NCBI GenBank assembly: GCA_934490165.1
Contig: CAKSTB010000003.1
Span: 103,825-167,824, forward strand
DNA from: an uncultured Ruminiclostridium sp.
Lineage (GTDB): Bacteria; Bacillota; Clostridia; Oscillospirales; Ruminococcaceae
Length of the DNA stretch: 64,000 nt
Reading direction: 5' to 3'
Of the stretch, positions 49,801 to 59,762 are shown piece after piece. Numbering within the stretch: position 1 is the stretch's first letter; each line of letters begins with the position of its first letter. A model generated the notes under the pieces. It worked only from the letters and a program-made list of their open reading frames with translations, was not told the DNA's origin and searched no databases. The translations under genes were made by a program, and so were the position numbers.

Positions 49801-50736
49801 ATGATTTCAGTAGTAATACCTGCGTATAACGAGCAGGAGAATATACCTGCCGCCGCCGAAAGGCTTGGCGGCATATTAGCGCCGCTTGATGACTATGAGC
49901 TGATTTTTGTTGACGACGGCTCAAGGGACGGCACATGGGAGCTTATAAAACAGCTCGGCGAAACGGACGAGCATATAAGAGGGCTTCATTTTTCGAGGAA
50001 TTTCGGCAAGGAGGGCGCTATCTTTGCGGGGCTTAAAGCCGCAGACGGCGACTGCGTTGCGGTGATAGACTGCGATTTACAGCACCCGCCCGAGCTTCTT
50101 GAAAAGATGTACACCGCGTGGAAGAACGGCGCGGAGGTAGTCGAAGCCATAAAAGCGTCAAGGGGCAAGGAGGGCATAGTATACAAGCTCTTCGCAAAGA
50201 CCTTTTACCGTATGATGAAGAACAGCTCAAACATTGAGCTGGACGGCGCAAGCGACTATAAGCTTATGGATCGCAAGGTGGTAGACGCGCTGAACGAAAT
50301 GCCCGAAAGGCTGACATTCTTCCGTGCGCTTTCAAGCTGGGTAGGATTCAGGACAGAGCGTGTCGAATTTGACGTTGCGCCGAGAAACGCCGGCAAAACC
50401 AAGTGGTCGTTCAGAAAGCTGTTCAGGTATGCTTTAAGCTCGATAACCAGCTTTACGAATGTGCCTATGCACATCATCACCTGGTCGGGTATACTATTCT
50501 TCTTATTCGCTGTGATACTTGCAGTACAGACGATAGTCAACTTCTGTACGGGGACAGCGGCGGACGGCTTTTCGACCGTTATACTCCTGCTTCTGATAAT
50601 AGGCAGTATACTTATGCTCGGTATCGGAATTATCGGATACTATCTGAGCAAGATATACGAAGAGATAAAACAGCGCCCGAGATATATAGTAAGTGAAGAG
50701 TCGGGACACAGACAAAAATGTGAGGACGAAAAATAA
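49801..50736 (+). CDS. Membrane glycosyltransferase, CsbB/GtrB type (GT2)
   Basis: 311 aa. GT2 catalytic domain with VDDGSRDGTWELI and the metal-binding DCDLQHPPE, then two C-terminal membrane segments (about 230-255 and 265-290) and a charged tail. Enzymes of this type move a sugar from a nucleotide donor to undecaprenyl phosphate on the inner face. Its start follows yjbQ by one base and it overlaps the YfhO-like gene by one base; in B. subtilis CsbB and YfhO work together to glycosylate lipoteichoic acid. Confidence 0.93.
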   Translation: MISVVIPAYNEQENIPAAAERLGGILAPLDDYELIFVDDGSRDGTWELIKQLGETDEHIRGLHFSRNFGKEGAIFAGLKAADGDCVAVIDCDLQHPPELLEKMYTAWKNGAEVVEAIKASRGKEGIVYKLFAKTFYRMMKNSSNIELDGASDYKLMDRKVVDALNEMPERLTFFRALSSWVGFRTERVEFDVAPRNAGKTKWSFRKLFRYALSSITSFTNVPMHIITWSGILFFLFAVILAVQTIVNFCTGTAADGFSTVILLLLIIGSILMLGIGIIGYYLSKIYEEIKQRPRYIVSEESGHRQKCEDEK

Positions 50737-53498
50737 TGGCTTCTTTCAGAGAAAAAATGCTGTCATTCAGGCACTTGTGCTATAAGAACGGTTATCTGTT
50801 CGCGGCATTTCTTATCCCTGTGATACTAATGGGTATAGCGTATGTCACGTTCGGCATATACCCTTTCAGCGAAAAGTCGGTGCTGTCGCTTGACCTCAAC
50901 GCGCAGTACGTTTTCTACTATGACTATGTGCATGACGTAATAGGCAACGGTGAAAGCCTGATGTACTCGTGGAGCAGAAACCTGTCGGGCGAGTTTATGG
51001 GCATCATCGGCTACTACCTTGCAAGCCCGTTCAACATACTGGTGTGGATATTCCCGCGCAGTATGATAACCGAGGGTCTGCTCACAATGATACTGGCAAA
51101 GTTCGGTGCGTGCGGTGTCGCTTTTGCACTGTTTGCGCATAAGTCGCAGAAGCTGTCAAAGACCACTGCGGCTGTGTTTGCGCCGATGTATGCCATGTGT
51201 GCGTATATGGTGGTACAAACCATGGACCCTATGTGGCTTGACTGCGTTATCGCCCTGCCGCTTATCTGCTGGGGCATAGATTCGCTGATAAAGGAAAACC
51301 GCTTCCGACTGCTTATCGGCTCGCTTGTGTATGCATTTGTGTCAAACTTCTACATAGGCTTTATGGCGGCGATATTCTCGGTGCTGTACTTTATCTGCCG
51401 TTACTTCTCGCTTGAAACCTATACAGGCAACACCGGAGCGGGCATAGTAAAGAAATTTGTCACAAAGGGTGCATTCTTCGGGGTATGCGGAATAGTATCG
51501 GCTATGATGAGCGCATTTATGATACTGCCCGTATACAATTCATTACAGAACGGCAAGTTCAGCTTTACCGAGCCGGACTATTCGCTTGCGACAAACTTTG
51601 ATATTGCCGATGTAGCAAGAAAGCTGTTCCCCAACACTTACGACACGGTAAGAATGGAAGGACTGCCGTTTATATTCTGCGGCTCGCTGGCTTTAGTCCT
51701 CGCGGCGGGATTTTTCTGCTGTAAGGCATATCACTTCAAGAAGAAGCTTGCGGCAGGCACGCTTATCGCACTGCTGACGGTAAGTATGTATATCCGTCCT
51801 GTCGATATGATATGGCACGGCGGACAGATGCCGAACTGGCTGCCTTACCGCTACTCGTTTATGCTGTCGTTTGTGATAGTGGCACTTGCGGCACACTGCT
51901 TTGAACAGCTGAAAGAAGTCAGGGCAAGGACGATAGGAGCAATTACGCTGAGTTATATTGTTCTTATAATATACACCGAGGCGCAAGACACGTTTATAGC
52001 TACGCTCGGTAGTGAAGGCAGAGAGGTATTCGACGGCATAACCGTTGCGCTCCCGGCTATAGCATTTATGGCGGTTGCGGGAATTGCCGTATTTGCGGTA
52101 AGGCATTACGGCGGCGGGAAAAACATATCAAAGACAGGCGTTATCCTTGTGACGGCGGTCATATGCGCGGAGCTTTGCTTCAACACCACAAACACGCTCA
52201 CAAAGATGCACCAGGATATAACATTCTCGACAAGGGACAGCTACTTAAGCGTTATACTTCCTCTGCGTGAAAAGGTTGAGGAGATAAAGGAGCAGGACGA
52301 CGGCTTCTACAGGATAGAAAAAAACTTCTTCCGCTCGGTAAACGACCCGATGGCGGTAAATATGTACGGTCTGTCGCATTCGAGCAGTACACTGAATGCA
52401 AAGGCTATAGATATGCTGGGATATTTCGGCTTCACATCAAACGGACATTATTCGAGATTTTCGGGTAACACTCCGCTGACAAGCGATATCTTCGGCGTTA
52501 AGTACATTCTTGATTGTCCGGGTGAATCGACCGCGAACATAAAATCTGCGGACGATATAACCGTTACCGAAAACAAGGACGCTCTGCCGGTAGGCTATCT
52601 TGTAAACAGTAAGGTATCATCGCTTGAGCTGTCAAAGTATGACGTATTCGACAATCAGAACAAGTTGCTGAACGCCATGACAGGCGGCAACAGGGAGTTC
52701 TTCACGGTGTTCTCCGCAGACGGCGAGCCTTATGCCGAAAACTGCAAGAAGGGCTCGTTTGAAAACAGTCATATCGGATTTACGGAAGCTACGGGTGAAG
52801 CAAGCGTAAGCTATACTATTACCGTTCCGAAGAGCGGCGAGGTGTATATGTTCCTGCCGACCGACTATCAGCGCGAGGCATCACTCTATGTCAACGGAGC
52901 ATACAAGGGTATATGCTTTGAGAGCGACAATCATAATATAAAGGATCTCGGCAAGTTTGAAAAGGACGAAAAGGTCACTGTAAAGCTTGTACTCAAGAAG
53001 AGCGACCTTTATTTCAGAGAGCCGCAGTTCGCCGTTTATAACGAGGACGCGGAAACGGCGGCAATAGCTCAGATGTGGGAAAAGAACGCCGATACAACAG
53101 TCGAAAAGGTAAGTCAGACAGATATACGCTTTACAGTAAACGCGAAGAGCGGCGATATGCTGTTCACGACTATACCCGCCGAAAAGGGCTGGACGGTGTA
53201 TGTTGACGGCGTAAAGACCGATTACGGCACGGCGCTTAACGACGCACTTATGACAGTAGAGCTGTCCGAGGGCGAGCACGTTGTCGAATTTAAATTCTTT
53301 GCGGCGGGGCTCGGCACAGGACTTATACTGACTTTTGCCGGCACAGCGATATTTGTCGGAATGATACTGATATATCTCAGAATTAAAAAGCCTGTAAAGC
53401 TGTCAAAGGCTGTAAACAGCACCGCAGATATTGACAATAACGAAACTGATGATATAATAGAAAACGATATATCCGAAAAATCGGAGGACGAAGAATGA
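50736..53498 (+). CDS. YfhO family membrane glycosyltransferase
   Basis: 920 aa, typical YfhO length. GT-C-like plan: about 12 membrane helices in the first 500 residues with LSLDLNAQYVFYYDYVHD (acidic loop after TM1) and PNWLPYRYSFMLSF, then a long extracellular domain and a final membrane helix (about 858-885) with an acidic Asp/Glu/Asn tail. Probably transfers the lipid-linked sugar made by the upstream enzyme onto a surface polymer such as lipoteichoic acid (inference from CsbB-YfhO). Confidence 0.92.
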   Translation: MASFREKMLSFRHLCYKNGYLFAAFLIPVILMGIAYVTFGIYPFSEKSVLSLDLNAQYVFYYDYVHDVIGNGESLMYSWSRNLSGEFMGIIGYYLASPFNILVWIFPRSMITEGLLTMILAKFGACGVAFALFAHKSQKLSKTTAAVFAPMYAMCAYMVVQTMDPMWLDCVIALPLICWGIDSLIKENRFRLLIGSLVYAFVSNFYIGFMAAIFSVLYFICRYFSLETYTGNTGAGIVKKFVTKGAFFGVCGIVSAMMSAFMILPVYNSLQNGKFSFTEPDYSLATNFDIADVARKLFPNTYDTVRMEGLPFIFCGSLALVLAAGFFCCKAYHFKKKLAAGTLIALLTVSMYIRPVDMIWHGGQMPNWLPYRYSFMLSFVIVALAAHCFEQLKEVRARTIGAITLSYIVLIIYTEAQDTFIATLGSEGREVFDGITVALPAIAFMAVAGIAVFAVRHYGGGKNISKTGVILVTAVICAELCFNTTNTLTKMHQDITFSTRDSYLSVILPLREKVEEIKEQDDGFYRIEKNFFRSVNDPMAVNMYGLSHSSSTLNAKAIDMLGYFGFTSNGHYSRFSGNTPLTSDIFGVKYILDCPGESTANIKSADDITVTENKDALPVGYLVNSKVSSLELSKYDVFDNQNKLLNAMTGGNREFFTVFSADGEPYAENCKKGSFENSHIGFTEATGEASVSYTITVPKSGEVYMFLPTDYQREASLYVNGAYKGICFESDNHNIKDLGKFEKDEKVTVKLVLKKSDLYFREPQFAVYNEDAETAAIAQMWEKNADTTVEKVSQTDIRFTVNAKSGDMLFTTIPAEKGWTVYVDGVKTDYGTALNDALMTVELSEGEHVVEFKFFAAGLGTGLILTFAGTAIFVGMILIYLRIKKPVKLSKAVNSTADIDNNETDDIIENDISEKSEDEE

Positions 53499-54268
53499 TA
53501 CTTGCAGTAGATGTCGGCAATACAAATATAGTTTTCGGCGGCTTTGACGATAAAGGTGAGTTGTGCTTTATATCAAGGCTCAACACACAGGTTTCAAGAA
53601 TGGAAGACCAGTATGCGATAAAGCTCAGGGATATACTGTCCCTTTACGGCTTTGAAAATGCGGCTATAACCGGCTGTATTATTTCCTCTGTCGTATCGCC
53701 TATCACGCCTATTCTCGAAAAAGGTATAGAAAAGCTCTGCAACGTAAAACCTATAGTTGTATCGCCTGGTATAAAAACGGGACTGAATATAAAGATAGAT
53801 GACCCGTCCGTACTCGGCAGTGACCTTGTATGCGGCGGTGTTGCGGCGAAGAACAAGTATCCTATGCCATGCATATTCATAGATGTAGGAACGTGCCTTA
53901 AGATATTCGCCCTTGACAAGAGCGGCGCAATTCTCGGCGGTGCGATAGCTCCCGGACCGAGATTATCATTCGAGGCGCTTTCCGGCAAGACGGCATCTCT
54001 GCCGCTTATCGGTGCGGAATCCGTCAAAAAGATGATAGGTACAAACAGCCCCGACAGTATGCGTGCCGGAGTTATCGGCGGCATTGCCTGCATGATAGAC
54101 GGTATGATAGAGCGGTACGAGGAAGAGCTCGGGGAAAAGGCGACAATAGTCGCAACAGGAGGTTATGCAAGCCTTATAGCTCCGCTTTGCAGGCGTGAGC
54201 TGACGGTCGATCCCGACCTTGTATTAGAGGGTCTGCATATTATCTACAAGAAAAATCAGAAGAAGTAA
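53495..54268 (+). CDS. coaX: Type III pantothenate kinase
   Basis: 257 aa, ASKHA fold: MILAVDVGNTNIVFGGFD phosphate loop, DPSVLGSDLVCGGVAAKNKY and DVGTCLKIFALDKSGAILGG. First step of coenzyme A synthesis, not feedback-inhibited by CoA. Overlaps the YfhO gene by 4 bases. Confidence 0.96.
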   Translation: MILAVDVGNTNIVFGGFDDKGELCFISRLNTQVSRMEDQYAIKLRDILSLYGFENAAITGCIISSVVSPITPILEKGIEKLCNVKPIVVSPGIKTGLNIKIDDPSVLGSDLVCGGVAAKNKYPMPCIFIDVGTCLKIFALDKSGAILGGAIAPGPRLSFEALSGKTASLPLIGAESVKKMIGTNSPDSMRAGVIGGIACMIDGMIERYEEELGEKATIVATGGYASLIAPLCRRELTVDPDLVLEGLHIIYKKNQKK

Positions 54269-54407
54269 ACGGCATTGTGGACGGAACCTACAGATATTAT
54301 TTCTGCGGTTACCGGCTGTAAGCAAATTCTGAATTGCAGATGATATGTAAAATATACAACCCTGCGAGGTACTCACTGACAAGGAGACTTCAGCAAAGGA
54401 GATTTTT

Positions 54408-55013
54408 ATGTCAAACGCAAACAACACACTTGCATCTACAAAAAACAAAACGATGATGCTCACAACAATGGGACTGCTGACAGCTATAGTAGTCGTATTA
54501 CAGGCTATGGCTATAGCGATCCGTTTCGGCGTATTCAACATTACGCTCGTACTCGTTCCGATAGTGGTCGGTGCGGCTCTCTACGGCTGGAAGGCGGGCG
54601 CATGGCTCGGCTTTGTATTCGGCGTGGTCGTACTGTTTACAGACGCAGGAGCTTTTCTTGCGATAAACGTTCCCGGAACGATAATTACAGTACTTTTAAA
54701 GGGCACTCTTGCAGGTGCCGCCGCAGGACTTATCTACAGCCTGCTCAGCCGCAAGAATGACATTCTCGGAGTAATAGGTGCGGGCATTGTGTCCCCGATA
54801 GTGAATACGGGCATTTTCCTTTTAGGCTGCCTTGTATTCTTCTATGACACTATTGCTCAGTGGGCAGCAGGCGCAGGCTTTGAAAATGTCGGCGTATATA
54901 TGGTGACCGCATTTGTAGGACTTAACTTTGTTGTAGAGCTTGCGATAAATCTGGTACTCAGCTCGGCTATCGTGCTGATACTCAAGGTCGCTAAGAAGCA
55001 CATTAAAAAATAA
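54408..55013 (+). CDS. ECF transporter substrate-binding (S) component
   Basis: 201 aa, about six membrane segments, ending in a basic KVAKKHIKK. General ECF-S pattern of PF12822-like proteins (GWKAGAWLGFVFGVVVLFTD). Works with a shared EcfAAT energising module not in this window. Location behind coaX suggests pantothenate or a related vitamin (inference). RBS AAAGGAG. Confidence 0.8.
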   Translation: MSNANNTLASTKNKTMMLTTMGLLTAIVVVLQAMAIAIRFGVFNITLVLVPIVVGAALYGWKAGAWLGFVFGVVVLFTDAGAFLAINVPGTIITVLLKGTLAGAAAGLIYSLLSRKNDILGVIGAGIVSPIVNTGIFLLGCLVFFYDTIAQWAAGAGFENVGVYMVTAFVGLNFVVELAINLVLSSAIVLILKVAKKHIKK

Positions 55014-55033
55014 AATAAACGAAGGGCGAAAAA

Positions 55034-56692
55034 ATGGACAACAATTATTTAGCCGAGCTTCTGTTCGGTGACATCAAGACGACACCCGAGGATATGTTTG
55101 CAAAATATCCTGCAAGAACACTTCCCGACAAGGCGGCTGTGACAAGATTTGCACCCAGCCCCACAGGCTTCATGCACATAGGCGGACTGTATGCCGCACT
55201 TATTTCAATGTGTATGGCAAGGCAGTCGGACGGCGTATTCTATCTGCGTCTTGAAGACACCGACAAAAAGCGTGAGATCGAACACGGCGCAGACGAGATA
55301 ATCACTTCTCTTGCGCAATACGGCGTATGCTTTGATGAGGGTGCCGCCGCTGACGGCGAGCCTGAAAAGGGCAACTACGGTCCGTACAGACAGAGCATGA
55401 GAAAAGAGATATATCAGACCTTTGCTAAGGATCTTGTAAAGCGCGGTCTTGCATATCCGTGCTTCTGCTCAGCCGAGGAGCTTGACGAAATAAGAAAGGC
55501 ACAGGAGGCCGAAAAAGCCGATATGGGCTATTACGGCAGTTATGCAAGGTGCAGAGATCTGTCCATAGAAGAGATAGAAGCCAACATAAAAGCAGGCAAG
55601 GAGTATGTTCTGCGTTTACGCTCTGACGGCAACGCGGAGAACAAGATAACCTGCCGTGACCTTATCCGCGGCAATATCGAAATGCCCGAAAACATAATGG
55701 ACGTTGTACTCTTAAAGTCGGACGGTATTCCTACATACCACTTTGCACACGTTGTAGACGACTTCCTTATGGGTACGACGCACGTTATAAGAGGTGACGA
55801 GTGGATAAGCTCATATCCTCTGCACGAACAGCTCTTCAGAGCAAGCGGACTTAAAATGCCGAAGTATGCTCACATCGCCCCGATAATGAAGCTTGACGGC
55901 GGCGAGAACAAGAAGAGAAAGCTCAGCAAGAGAAAAGATCCCGAAGCCAGCGTTTCGTTCTACTCAAAGGCAGGCTTCCCTGTTCAGTCGGTGCTTGAAT
56001 ACCTTATGACTATCGCAAACTCGAACTATGAGGAGTGGAGAATGAAGAACCCTGACGCAGATATGTCGGAGTTCAAGTTCAAGCTTGAAAAAATGCCTGT
56101 CAGCGGCGCGCTGTTCGATATGGATAAGCTTGCAAGCGTAAGCCGTGACGTTATCTCAAAGATGAGCGAGGAAACGCTCTTTGACGAGATAAGCGTATGG
56201 GCAAAGGACAATGACGAAAAGCTGAACGCCTATATCACAGCTTCGCCCGAAAAGTTTAAGGAAAGCATAAAGCTCTGGAAATATAACGGCAAGAAGGTCC
56301 GCAAGGATATAGCCAAGTGGAGCGATCTGTCGGAGATGTTCCCCTACCTTTACGGTGACGGTGTGGACGGCTATGAATTTGACGAAAAGCTGACTGCCGA
56401 TGAGCGCAAGGAGTTCCTCAACGCTTATATTTCAGCCTATGACCACAGCGTTGACAGCAGTGCATGGTTTGACGGTGTAAAGGCTGTAGGCGAGCCCTTA
56501 GGCTTCTGCCCCAACATCAAGGAATACAAGGCTAACCCCGACGCATACAAGGGTTCGGTTGCGGACGCGTGCGGAATACTGAGAGTTGCTATTACAGGCA
56601 GGAAAAACTCGCCCGATCTGTATACTATTATGCAGATGCTCGGCGAAGAGGAAACGCTGAAAAGGCTTAATGAGGCTGTGAAGGCTGAATAA
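55034..56692 (+). CDS. gltX: Glutamyl-tRNA synthetase
   Basis: 552 aa, about 70 longer than many GltX proteins. Class I motifs: APSPTGFMHIGG (HIGH) near residue 40-50 and KRKLSKRKD (KMSKS) near 300. The C-terminal anticodon-binding part contains inserts that account for the length. Charges tRNA-Glu and, if non-discriminating, tRNA-Gln; that cannot be decided here. Preceded closely by the ECF-S gene and followed by a terminator. Confidence 0.95.
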   Translation: MDNNYLAELLFGDIKTTPEDMFAKYPARTLPDKAAVTRFAPSPTGFMHIGGLYAALISMCMARQSDGVFYLRLEDTDKKREIEHGADEIITSLAQYGVCFDEGAAADGEPEKGNYGPYRQSMRKEIYQTFAKDLVKRGLAYPCFCSAEELDEIRKAQEAEKADMGYYGSYARCRDLSIEEIEANIKAGKEYVLRLRSDGNAENKITCRDLIRGNIEMPENIMDVVLLKSDGIPTYHFAHVVDDFLMGTTHVIRGDEWISSYPLHEQLFRASGLKMPKYAHIAPIMKLDGGENKKRKLSKRKDPEASVSFYSKAGFPVQSVLEYLMTIANSNYEEWRMKNPDADMSEFKFKLEKMPVSGALFDMDKLASVSRDVISKMSEETLFDEISVWAKDNDEKLNAYITASPEKFKESIKLWKYNGKKVRKDIAKWSDLSEMFPYLYGDGVDGYEFDEKLTADERKEFLNAYISAYDHSVDSSAWFDGVKAVGEPLGFCPNIKEYKANPDAYKGSVADACGILRVAITGRKNSPDLYTIMQMLGEEETLKRLNEAVKAE

Positions 56693-56719
56693 GGGTCAAA
56701 AGGTATTAAGTTAATAGAT

Positions 56720-56750
56720 AAACCCGCTGTTTTGTGACGGCGGGTTTTTG
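56720..56750 (+). terminator. Terminator of gltX
   Basis: AAACCCGC/GCGGGTTT stem (56720-56727 with 56740-56747) followed by TT and a G. Confidence 0.85.
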
Positions 56751-56840
56751 GTTGTGCGATTGTTTTGACAGTGTGTGGAAAAATTGTGCTGTTATTAAAA
56801 TTTATGTGATATTGCAGTTTGTCGAAATTTTAAGAAAAGT

Positions 56841-57296
56841 ACTTTCAACAAAATATAATATCACATTGAGTTTTAACAGAAGTACTACTTGCCCATTTGC
56901 ACTATTTCTCGGCTCCCCTCGAAAAAGGGGAGCTGTCACGGCTTGAGCTTGTTTTTCGCTTTAAGCTTCTGCTTCAGGTAGTGTATTTCAGTATATAATC
57001 AACTTCTCCGTGCCGTGACTGAGGGGATTGAAATTGATAGGAGCATTATCATATAAAACTTCTGAGCTTTCACAATCCCCTCAGTCTTGACAACAGTACT
57101 TGATATTGCCAATAAAGGGTTATTTCTATCGCTGAACAAGTGAAAATCTATGTGTTTTTTGCCTTGTTGTCAATCCAGCTCCCCTTTTTCGAGGGGAGCC
57201 AAGTGTGATAGTTCTTTGCCGAACTTTCTACAAAATATAATATCACATTGAGTTTTAACAGAAGTGCTACTTGCTCATTTGCGCTATTTCTCGGCT
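56841..57296. repeat. 74-bp direct repeats flanking an inverted repeat pair
   Basis: Both copies contain AAAATATAATATCACATTGA and end CTATTTCTCGGCT. Period 382 bases. The inner edges carry GGCTCCCCTC...GGGGAGC hairpins in opposite orientations. Confidence 0.85.
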
Positions 57297-57420
57297 TATG
57301 AACGCTCTGTTGGTTTTGCGTCTTTTGCAATGATGTTAATTTTTAGGAATAATATTAAACGCAAGCCAAAAAACAAACGCATAACTCTCGACAAAGATTT
57401 TATTTTTTCAGCAAAATATT

Positions 57421-57454
57421 AAAATCCGCCGTTCAGCAAGAACAGCGGATTTTT
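57421..57454 (-). terminator. Terminator of the lipoprotein gene
   Basis: AAAATCCGCTGTTC pairs with GAACGGCGGATTTT on the minus strand (57441-57454 with 57421-57434), followed by AATATTTT. Confidence 0.85.
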
Positions 57455-57465
57455 GTATAAATAAA

Positions 57466-57568
57466 TTTAATTAGCAGTAGCATATTGCCACCGCCGGTAA
57501 CGGAGGTTAAACATACTGCCAACCGTCAGAACGGCGAATTTGAAGCGGGTCACACCCGCCGCCCGCCG
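57466..57568 (-). repeat. Post-stop structured element after the lipoprotein gene
   Basis: Starts right after the TAG: CGGCGGGCGG, a GCGGGT/ACCCGC hairpin, TTCAAATTCGCCGTTCTGAC, and a closing CGGCGG with ATATGCTACTGC, matching the plus-strand copy after guaB. Confidence 0.78.
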
Positions 57569-58114
57569 CTATTTGAGGTATTTGGCGACATCGGCGGTGG
57601 GGGCGGTGGTTTCGGGGGCGGGATCGCCCGAGCAGTCAAGTACATAGCCGCCGACAGAAACACCGACTATTTCTCCGCTTGCGTCAAGCGTCAGCGTGTA
57701 GCCGTTTTTGTCTGCCGTGCCGCTTAATGTAAGGCTGTCACTACCCTGCTTTGCGGTGACATTTCCCGATACTCCCGCATCGTCAATACAGCCTGTAAGA
57801 AGCTCTGCCGCGGTGGCGAACTGCGGGGAGCTTTCGCTGTAACTATACTCTATGCCGTCAAGGCTGTACTTTACTGTCGTTCCGTCATCTGTTACCGTAA
57901 GACCCTTTACGCTGTCGGGAGAGGTAAAGCTTACGGTCCATACCTTGCCGCTACGCTCAAGGCTCACCTCGGCGGTAATATCCTCGCAGGTAAGCCTGCC
58001 GCTGAGGGTGATGTCGCCGCTGAGATCAGGGAGCTCCGCCTTGTCTACTGCTTTGCAGGAAGCGCAGATAAGGCAGGCTGAAAGTGCTATAGGAATGATA
58101 ATTCTTTTTTTCAT
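57569..58114 (-). CDS. Lipoprotein of unknown function
   Basis: 181 aa. Lipobox LICASC with Cys20. The mature part is beta-rich (GDITLSGRLTCEDITAEVSL, KVWTVSFTSPD) and ends with a Pro/Thr-rich tail, vaguely like LolA/LppX-type sheets, but I do not recognise a family. Located 40 bases after nnr on the same strand, so possibly co-transcribed. Confidence 0.75.
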   Translation of the reverse strand: MKKRIIIPIALSACLICASCKAVDKAELPDLSGDITLSGRLTCEDITAEVSLERSGKVWTVSFTSPDSVKGLTVTDDGTTVKYSLDGIEYSYSESSPQFATAAELLTGCIDDAGVSGNVTAKQGSDSLTLSGTADKNGYTLTLDASGEIVGVSVGGYVLDCSGDPAPETTAPTADVAKYLK

Positions 58115-58154
58115 AATACGTCGTCCTTTTGATAAGATAGGACAACGCCGGCGC

Positions 58155-59681
58155 TCAGGCTATACCGTAAAATTCACGCAGGATATACGGATAGAGCGCA
58201 GGTAGCTCTGACGGCAATATTCCGCTCATACTTCTGTCGCGCGCCGCATACTGTGCGGAAAGACCGAAAAGATATGCGCCCAGCCGCACGGCATTCTTTG
58301 TTTCTATGCCCTGTGCCAGCAGCCCGCCGATCGTTCCGGCGAGCGTATCTCCGCTTCCGCCCTTTGCCAGAGCCGCATTGCCGCTCATGTTGACTGCCGT
58401 GAAGCCGTCCGGGGCGGCATATACCGAATATGCGTCCTTAAGCAGAATATGCACGCCGTACTTTTCGGCAAAGTCTTTTGCCGCGCTTAGCTTGTTACGC
58501 AGGATATACGCGGTATCAAGCCCGCTGAGGCGGCTGAATTCCTTTATATGAGGAGTGAGTATGAGCCTGCCTGTGTTGTCCCTCAGCTCATTTATATGCG
58601 GGGCAAGAGAATTTATGCCGTCCGCGTCAATTACTACAGGACAGTCGGTATTTTCGATAAGGCTTTTAAGCAGACGGTAGGTTTCATCGCTGTTTCCGAC
58701 ACCGCAACCGAACAATATCGCCGAGGCGGTCTGCGCGTTTTTGCACAGCTTGTCGGCGCAGTCGGCTGTCAGCGCTTTACTGCCAAGCGGCAGATAGATG
58801 CACTCGTGCAAGGTGTTAGCTACGCTTGAAGTTACCTCGCTTACGGACGCTAATGTCACAAGTCCCGCGCCTGTCCTCAGGGCGGCGTTAGTCGACATCC
58901 ACGCCGCTCCGATGCAGTTTTCACTGCCTGATACGTTAAGCAGTCTGCCGAATGTGCCTTTGTGGGTTATGCGACTGCGGTTGACAAAATATGACACTAA
59001 AGAGTCACCGTTAAGCTCGGCATCGTACTCGGTGTAACAACTCTCGGATATGCCTATGTCGAGCAGGACGATATCGCCCGAATATTCACTGCACGGTACA
59101 TAAAGCTGACCTGTCTTTACCGCGCCGAGAGCAAATGTCATATCGGCACGGAATGAATATTCATCGGCACTGCCGTCACTTGCGTTACAGCCCGAGGCGA
59201 TATCCGCAGAAAAGCGCAAAGCCGCGCTCTCGTTGCAGTAGGAGAACAGCCGCCTTATATCGGGGTGAAGCTCGCCGTGAAAGCCTGTGCCGTATACGCA
59301 GTCGGCAATAACGCCGCACTTTGCGATTTCGGTCAGCACGTTTTCGGGCTCATCGGGGTAGCTTAATATGCTTTCGTAATCGGCGCGGTACTCTTCACAG
59401 CATTCTTTGGCAAGGTCGGTCTTGGGGGCTGAGCCTGTCAAAATTATAATCGGCGTGAAGCCGCGCTTGCGGAGGTTATGGGCAAGTGCAAAGCCGTCAC
59501 CGCCGTTGTTGCCGCTTCCGACAAGTACGGCTGTACGGCAGGGCTTTGCTATGCGCGAAATGTGACGCGCGATCGCAGAGCCGACATTACGCATAAGTAC
59601 GCCGCAGGACGTACCCTTTTTTTCGCACATTGCTTCGGCTGTTTTCATCTGAGCAGGAGTTACTACAAATTGTTTTGACAT
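58155..59681 (-). CDS. nnr: Bifunctional NAD(P)H-hydrate repair enzyme Nnr
   Basis: 508 aa. N-terminal epimerase domain (YjeF_N, about 1-215; VGSGNNGGDGFALAHNL) converts R- to S-NAD(P)HX; C-terminal ribokinase-like dehydratase (about 225-505; VIDADGIN, GGSGDTLAGTIGGLLAQG) uses ADP or ATP to restore NAD(P)H. Start codon is preceded by AAAGGAA. Confidence 0.95.
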   Translation of the reverse strand: MSKQFVVTPAQMKTAEAMCEKKGTSCGVLMRNVGSAIARHISRIAKPCRTAVLVGSGNNGGDGFALAHNLRKRGFTPIIILTGSAPKTDLAKECCEEYRADYESILSYPDEPENVLTEIAKCGVIADCVYGTGFHGELHPDIRRLFSYCNESAALRFSADIASGCNASDGSADEYSFRADMTFALGAVKTGQLYVPCSEYSGDIVLLDIGISESCYTEYDAELNGDSLVSYFVNRSRITHKGTFGRLLNVSGSENCIGAAWMSTNAALRTGAGLVTLASVSEVTSSVANTLHECIYLPLGSKALTADCADKLCKNAQTASAILFGCGVGNSDETYRLLKSLIENTDCPVVIDADGINSLAPHINELRDNTGRLILTPHIKEFSRLSGLDTAYILRNKLSAAKDFAEKYGVHILLKDAYSVYAAPDGFTAVNMSGNAALAKGGSGDTLAGTIGGLLAQGIETKNAVRLGAYLFGLSAQYAARDRSMSGILPSELPALYPYILREFYGIA

Positions 59682-59694
59682 ACATATTTCCTTT

Positions 59695-59730
59695 CAGAAA
59701 ATGGCAGGTGAGAATATACCTCCCTGCCAT
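59695..59730 (-). terminator. Terminator of the AI-2E family gene
   Basis: ATGGCAGG/CCTGCCAT stem (59701-59708 with 59723-59730), followed by TTTCTG on the minus strand. Confidence 0.75.
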
Positions 59731-59762
59731 CTGCCTACCGACAGTCGATGTCGGTATCAATT

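Larger units (their letters stand above)
56693..57420. other. Intergenic repeat region after gltX
   Basis: Contains the gltX terminator, a 74-bp direct repeat (56841-56914 and 57223-57296; about 70 of 74 identical) and, between the two, an inverted pair of AGCTCCCC-hairpin repeats (56911-57029 and 57074-57203). Short frames here resemble each other only because of the repeat. Confidence 0.75.

Noticed and set aside
57148..57330. Minus-strand 60-codon frame after gltX
   Set aside because: It falls on the 74-bp direct repeat and hairpin repeat; the peptide reflects the repeat rather than a gene.
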